A stretch of DNA of 16,762 nucleotides from Paratractidigestivibacter sp963649365 (GTDB taxonomy: Bacteria > Actinomycetota > Coriobacteriia > Coriobacteriales > Atopobiaceae), in contig CAVJHQ010000048.1 in assembly GCA_963649365.1 (NCBI GenBank), forward strand, positions 1 through 16,762, given 5' to 3'. Each line of letters starts with the position of its first letter. Positions within the stretch are counted from its first letter, which is position 1. Below, one piece after another: positions 13,931 to 16,762 of this stretch. Made by a program: the position numbers and the translations under genes. The notes under the pieces are model-generated. The model was given only the letters and a program-made list of their open reading frames with translations. It did no database searches and was not told the origin of the DNA.

Positions 13931-14554
13931 CTATTGCCTATCGAAATAATCCTTGTCCGCAAGGTAATACGTGCGGATGTATCCCTTCTGAGAGACGACA
14001 ACGAACTCGCCGGTCGACTCGAGGTAGTACACGTCGTCGCCGTCCTCGGCCTCGAGCTTGTGAAGCGCCTCGGGATTGGAGACCACGGCGTTGGCAGCCG
14101 CAAGATACTCTTCGGCCGATGAGAAGCCCATCTGAACGCCGTGCTTCTCGTAATGGCTCTGCAGGCGCTCCTCGCTGCGGAAGGTGAGGGTACCCGCCTG
14201 GCCCGACGACGCGGAGCCTCCCTGCTGGCCGGCGGCGCCCGAGGATGCGTCGGTGGTCGCGGAGGCGGTGCTCGACGCGGCCGTCGACGTCGTCGCGGAC
14301 GTGCCGGTGCCGGTGCCCGACGTTCCTTGAAGACCAAAGACGGAGCAGACGACCGCCAGGACGACTGCCGCAAGTCCGCCGAGGAGTTTCTTGCTCAGGG
14401 CCCCGGCGGCGTCGGCGCCGCCGCTTGCCCTGACCCCGTTGCGGCCTCCGGTGCCGGTGCCGCCGCTTGCCCTGACCCCGTTGCGGCCTCCGGTGCCGGC
14501 GCCGCCGCTTGTCTTGGCACCCTTATTGCTGCTCCTGCCCACACGCTCCCCCAT
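13931..14554 (-). CDS. Membrane-anchored protein with repetitive N-terminus and toxin-like C-terminal domain
   Basis: The 207-residue product has four parts. An Arg/Gly-rich N-terminus (1-52) carries a 14-residue repeat (GGRNGVRASGG twice). One transmembrane helix follows (about 57-75, GGLAAVVLAVVCSVFG). Next comes a Gly/Ser/Thr/Ala linker (about 77-122) and then a compact domain (123-207). The basic N-terminus implies that the last domain is outside the cell. That domain contains LQSHYEKHG (His134, His138), GFSSAEEYLAAANAVVSNP, EDGDDVYY, GEFVVVS, GYIRTYY and a terminal YFDRQ. This pattern recalls domains at the C-termini of phage and polymorphic-toxin proteins with a BECR (barnase-EndoU-colicin-RelE) nuclease fold. 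That assignment is from memory of the pattern and not certain. It is followed 3 nt later by a DUF1294 gene. Confidence 0.75.
   Translation of the reverse strand: MGERVGRSSNKGAKTSGGAGTGGRNGVRASGGTGTGGRNGVRASGGADAAGALSKKLLGGLAAVVLAVVCSVFGLQGTSGTGTGTSATTSTAASSTASATTDASSGAAGQQGGSASSGQAGTLTFRSEERLQSHYEKHGVQMGFSSAEEYLAAANAVVSNPEALHKLEAEDGDDVYYLESTGEFVVVSQKGYIRTYYLADKDYFDRQ
14417..14511. repeat. 42-bp tandem repeat inside the anchored-protein gene
   Basis: A 42-bp unit starting GCCGCCGCTTG occurs at 14417-14458 and 14459-14500, nearly identical, with a partial third copy at 14501-14511. The unit is 14 codons, so slippage changes the number of Gly/Arg repeats in the cytoplasmic N-terminus without breaking the frame. 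Confidence 0.9.
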
Positions 14555-14591
14555 TCGTCGATTGCCCCCGATGGTACCGCAGGCAGCGGTC

Positions 14592-14597
14592 TAGAAT
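14592..14597 (+). promoter_or_regulatory. Possible -10 element before the 14630 gene
   Basis: TAGAAT lies in the 75-bp divergent gap between the genes starting at 14554 and 14630. It is the same hexamer seen at 10824 and 12578 before other plus-strand genes. A start near 14604 would leave a leader of about 26 nt including AGGAG at 14621-14625. No clear -35 is seen. Confidence 0.4.
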
Positions 14598-14629
14598 GGC
14601 GAAGGTTCAGCTGGATGAATAGGAGTTTG

Positions 14630-15166
14630 ATGAACACGCCTGACTACGCAAACCTTGCAGACAGCCATATCTGGTACGTCTGCTACGGCTCCAACCTGCG
14701 ATGGGAACGCTTCTCTTATTACCTAAAGGGCGGGTTCTGCCCCTTGAACGGAAAGACCTACGCCGGTTGCGACGACACATCCGACCCGCTCGAGTCCCGC
14801 GCCGTCCACGTGCCCTACGACCTGTATTTCGGCGGGGCCAGCCATGTTTGGGAGGACGGCGGCGTAGGTTTCCTCGACCCGACGCGCGCCGGCGACGCAT
14901 ACGCCCGTGCCTGGCTCGTCACGCAAGGCCAGTACGAGCAGGTCCGCGACCAGGAGGGGCGCGACCCCGAGTGGTATTGCGACCAGATCGACCTCGAGCC
15001 GATCGAGGGGATTCCCGCGCGCACGTTTACCAACGCCGTGCGCCGCGAGAAGAACGCACCGAGCAAGCCGTACCTGGACGTGATCCGCCGTGGGCTCATG
15101 GAGACCTTTCCGCAGCTGACGGCTGCCGAGGTTGACGAATATCTGGTAACCTGCAGCGAGCGCTGA
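14630..15166 (+). CDS. Gamma-glutamylcyclotransferase-fold protein
   Basis: The 178-residue product has an N-terminal WYVCYGSNLRW (15-25), the Y-G-S-N nucleotide-free glycine loop characteristic of the gamma-glutamylcyclotransferase (GGCT/BtrG/AIG2-like) fold. Further features are HVPYDLYFGG, GVGFLDP, ARAWLVTQGQYEQV and a C-terminal PYLDVIRRGLMETFP. GGCT-fold proteins release 5-oxoproline from gamma-glutamyl peptides or carry out related cyclisations, but many are uncharacterised, and I cannot name the catalytic acid here with confidence. The ATG at 14630 follows AGGAG by 4 nt. The gene is divergent from the anchored-protein gene and 65 bp upstream of the HD-domain gene. Confidence 0.75.
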   Translation: MNTPDYANLADSHIWYVCYGSNLRWERFSYYLKGGFCPLNGKTYAGCDDTSDPLESRAVHVPYDLYFGGASHVWEDGGVGFLDPTRAGDAYARAWLVTQGQYEQVRDQEGRDPEWYCDQIDLEPIEGIPARTFTNAVRREKNAPSKPYLDVIRRGLMETFPQLTAAEVDEYLVTCSER

Positions 15167-15171
15167 CGCGC

Positions 15172-15206
15172 CCTTGTCCGCGCGGCGCGCCTTGTCCGTG
15201 CGGCGC
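15172..15206. repeat. Short direct repeat upstream of the HD-domain gene
   Basis: CCTTGTCCGCGCGGCGC (15172-15188) and CCTTGTCCGTGCGGCGC (15190-15206) differ at one of 17 positions. They lie with an 18-bp period in the 65-bp gap between two plus-strand genes. Function unknown. Confidence 0.7.
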
Positions 15207-15231
15207 CCCACCTCGTCCCTAGGAGAATCAT

Positions 15232-15768
15232 ATGGAGACCAAGGCCCCCGAGCAGCTGCTCCACGAGCTCATGCTCAAGATGATCGAGTTCGACGCCGGC
15301 GACGCGCTGCGCATCCAGCACTTTATTAAGGTCGCGAGCTTTGCCCGCACGATCGGCCTCGGCGAGGGACTCGACGCGGATACGCTGCTTACGCTCGAGG
15401 CGGCGGCCATCGTCCACGACATCGGCATCCACCCCGCCATCAAGAAGTACGGCAAGTCCTCCGGCAAGTACCAGGAGGAGCTCGGCCCCGAGCCGGCGCG
15501 TAAGATGCTCGCCGAGGTGGGCTTCTCGCCCGAGCGCTGCGAGCGCGTCGCGTTTCTTGTCGGCCACCACCACACCTACGACGCCATCGACGGGCCCGAC
15601 TACCAGGCGCTCGTTGAGGCCGACTTCCTCGTGAACCTCTTTGAGGACGGCTCAAGCGCCCAGGGAATCGCCGCGGCGAGAAGCGCCATCTTCCGCACGC
15701 AGACCGGCACGCACCTGCTGGACACCATGTTCGGCCCCCTGGCGTGCGCGCCGAAGGCCGAGGCGTAA
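15232..15768 (+). CDS. HD-domain phosphohydrolase
   Basis: The 178-residue product shows the HD metal-binding pattern in order: His30 (RIQHFIKV), His62-Asp63 (AAIVHDIGIH), His112-114 (GHHHTYD) and Asp131 (EADFLVN). HD-domain proteins of this size hydrolyse phosphate esters of nucleotides or similar small molecules in the cytoplasm. The substrate is unknown. An AGGAG ribosome-binding site lies 6 nt before the ATG at 15232. The stop is 1 nt before the GTG start of ung, so the two genes are coupled and probably cotranscribed. Confidence 0.87.
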   Translation: METKAPEQLLHELMLKMIEFDAGDALRIQHFIKVASFARTIGLGEGLDADTLLTLEAAAIVHDIGIHPAIKKYGKSSGKYQEELGPEPARKMLAEVGFSPERCERVAFLVGHHHTYDAIDGPDYQALVEADFLVNLFEDGSSAQGIAAARSAIFRTQTGTHLLDTMFGPLACAPKAEA

Positions 15769-15769
15769 C

Positions 15770-16486
15770 GTGGGCAAGCAAGAGAACATCGACGCCTGGC
15801 TCGGCGACGCCCCGGCGGAGGTGCGGGACACGACGGCGCGGCTCCTCGACGAGGTGGCGCGGATGCGCGAGGACGGCCAGACCATCTACCCGCCGCAAGA
15901 CGACATCCTGAACGCCCTCGCGTGGACCGCCCCCGCCGACGTGCGCGTGGCAATCCTAGGCCAGGACCCCTACCACGAGGAGGGGCAGGCCATGGGCCTC
16001 TCGTTCTCGGTCCACCGCGGCTGCAAGCTGCCGCCGAGCCTGAGGAACATCTATAAAGAGATGGCCGCCGACCTGGGCTGCGACATCCCTGTGACGGGCG
16101 ACCTTTCCGGGTGGGCGCGGCAAGGCGTCCTGCTGCTCAACACCACGCTCACCGTGCGCCAGGGAGCGGCGAACTCGCACGCCAAGCTTGGCTGGCAGGT
16201 CCTGACCGACCACATCGTGCGTCGGTGCCTCACGCTGCCGCAGCCCGTGGTGTTTCTTACCTGGGGCAGGCACGCGGTCAAGCTGGTCGACGACGCCAAG
16301 GCGACGCTCGGCAAGAGCGTGGCAGACGAGAAATTCTGCCTTGCATCGACGCACCCCTCCCCGCTTTCAGCCAACCGGGCGGGCGGCGGGCTGCCCGCCT
16401 TCATGGGGTCGCGTCCCTTCTCGCAAACAAACGAGTTGCTGGTAGGGCACGGGGCACAGGCAATCGACTGGACAACGAACGCCTAA
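15770..16486 (+). CDS. ung: Uracil-DNA glycosylase (family 1)
   Basis: The 238-residue product carries both family-1 UDG motifs: GQDPYH (64-69, with the water-activating Asp66) and HPSPLSA (195-201, with the catalytic His195). It also has LLLNTTLTV (121-129) and FLTWGRHA (162-169). It removes uracil from DNA as the first step of base-excision repair. The GTG at 15770 begins 1 nt after the HD-gene stop. GAGG at 15760-15763 lies 6 nt upstream, inside the HD gene. The frame is open further back but only within that gene. Confidence 0.95.
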   Translation: MGKQENIDAWLGDAPAEVRDTTARLLDEVARMREDGQTIYPPQDDILNALAWTAPADVRVAILGQDPYHEEGQAMGLSFSVHRGCKLPPSLRNIYKEMAADLGCDIPVTGDLSGWARQGVLLLNTTLTVRQGAANSHAKLGWQVLTDHIVRRCLTLPQPVVFLTWGRHAVKLVDDAKATLGKSVADEKFCLASTHPSPLSANRAGGGLPAFMGSRPFSQTNELLVGHGAQAIDWTTNA

Positions 16487-16568
16487 CCTGGTCGTTTTCC
16501 TGTGTGCAAGCGGTTGCTGCGTCTCCCCCTCCAAGTTTTACGTGATAAGCTATGAGACTATCTATCGG

Positions 16569-16613
16569 CTTTGGCTTCATTCAAGGAAGCCAAAGGGAGC
16601 TGCCTTTGGGCAG
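16569..16613 (+). promoter_or_regulatory. Two leader hairpins upstream of the secreted-protein gene
   Basis: CTTTGGCTTC (16569-16578) pairs perfectly with GAAGCCAAAG (16586-16595) around a 7-nt loop. A second hairpin follows, CTGCC-TTTG-GGCAG (16600-16613), just before the GAAGG ribosome-binding site. No U-run follows, so it is not a terminator. It could be a 5' leader control element; I cannot match it to a known riboswitch. The 141-bp gap from 16487 shows nothing else clear. Confidence 0.5.
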
Positions 16614-16627
16614 GAAAGAAGGTCTAC

Positions 16628-16762
16628 ATGAAGAAGACGAGATTCAGCTTGGGGGGAGGTAGAGCTTCTTTCGCTGTCTTTGCGGTAGTGTTCGCGGCGG
16701 TCGTTGCTCTTGCCCTTCCGACGACCGCGCTGGCGAGCGCGGACCAGAAGCCCGTGGTTTCG
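16628..16762 (+). CDS. Secreted protein, N-terminal signal peptide only (cut by window edge)
   Basis: The 45 visible residues form a classic Sec signal peptide: a basic start (MKKTRFSLGGGR), a hydrophobic core (ASFAVFAVVFAAVVALAL) and a likely signal-peptidase site ALA at 34-36, then SADQKPVVS. GAAGG lies 5 nt before the ATG. There is no lipobox cysteine, so it is not a lipoprotein. The mature protein lies beyond the window and cannot be identified. The frame stays open to the last base. Confidence 0.75.
   Translation, partial: MKKTRFSLGGGRASFAVFAVVFAAVVALALPTTALASADQKPVVS

Noticed and set aside
13931..14554. AVVC as a lipobox
   Set aside because: The residue before Cys70 is Val, whereas lipoprotein signal peptidase needs a small residue (Gly, Ala or Ser). 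The segment fits a plain membrane anchor.
15172..15206. Two direct repeats as a CRISPR or iteron array
   Set aside because: Only two units with an 18-bp period and no spacers; too short for either.
16487..16627. A c-di-GMP or other known riboswitch
   Set aside because: The conserved core sequences of the classes I can recall are not present. Only generic hairpins are seen.

Overview
The window is GC-rich chromosomal DNA from an anaerobic, fermentative actinobacterium. Three things suggest the class Coriobacteriia, with a Collinsella- or Olsenella-like organism my best guess: the strong G/C bias at codon third positions, pyruvate formate-lyase beside a very large 2-hydroxyacyl-CoA-dehydratase-type activase, and intergenic palindromes starting GGGACA. 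This is inference from sequence character, not a database match.

Layout. (1) 1-1183, minus strand: pflA, then the start of pflB (anaerobic pyruvate cleavage). Upstream of pflA lies a textbook FNR-type box (TTGAT-N4-ATCAA) centred exactly 41.5 bp from the predicted transcription start. (2) About 1360-1530: a nested, partly tandem and partly inverted repeat filling the gap between pflA and the next operon. (3) 1528-7356, minus strand: a probable five-gene operon of Crp/Fnr regulator, small DUF1858-like protein, 1366-residue double-ASKHA acyl-CoA dehydratase activase/DUF2229 fusion, and two cupins. (4) 7598-8010: a small Cys/His-rich protein, a GGGACAGTCCC-type hairpin overlapping its stop codon, and the C-terminal remnant of a GNAT acetyltransferase. 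(5) 8067-9092, plus strand: a YeiH-type transporter, ending in a strong bidirectional terminator. (6) 9206-10751, minus strand: rlmH, a YhbY-like protein and an RsmJ-like methyltransferase, all acting on the ribosome. (7) 10864-12468, plus strand: a HerA/DUF853-type ATPase with a long C-terminal coiled coil. (8) 12591-13598, plus strand: a fusion of a hypoxanthine/uracil-type DNA glycosylase with a Vsr endonuclease. (9) 13604-14554, minus strand: a DUF1294 membrane protein coupled to a membrane-anchored protein with a nuclease-toxin-like C-terminal domain. (10) 14630-16486, plus strand: a gamma-glutamylcyclotransferase-fold protein, an HD-domain phosphohydrolase and ung. (11) 16628-end: the signal peptide of a secreted protein cut by the window edge.

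Functional themes. The left half concerns anaerobic carbon metabolism: PFL under an FNR-like promoter, next to a radical/iron-sulfur activase operon led by its own Crp/Fnr regulator. The right half holds housekeeping ribosome maturation and repair of deaminated bases (glycosylase-Vsr fusion and Ung). I see no phage, integrase, transposase, CRISPR array, rRNA or tRNA. The items most worth follow-up are the glycosylase-Vsr fusion, the class II FNR-type promoter, the activase operon that lacks an adjacent dehydratase, the anchored toxin-like protein, and the palindromic repeats that abut stop codons.
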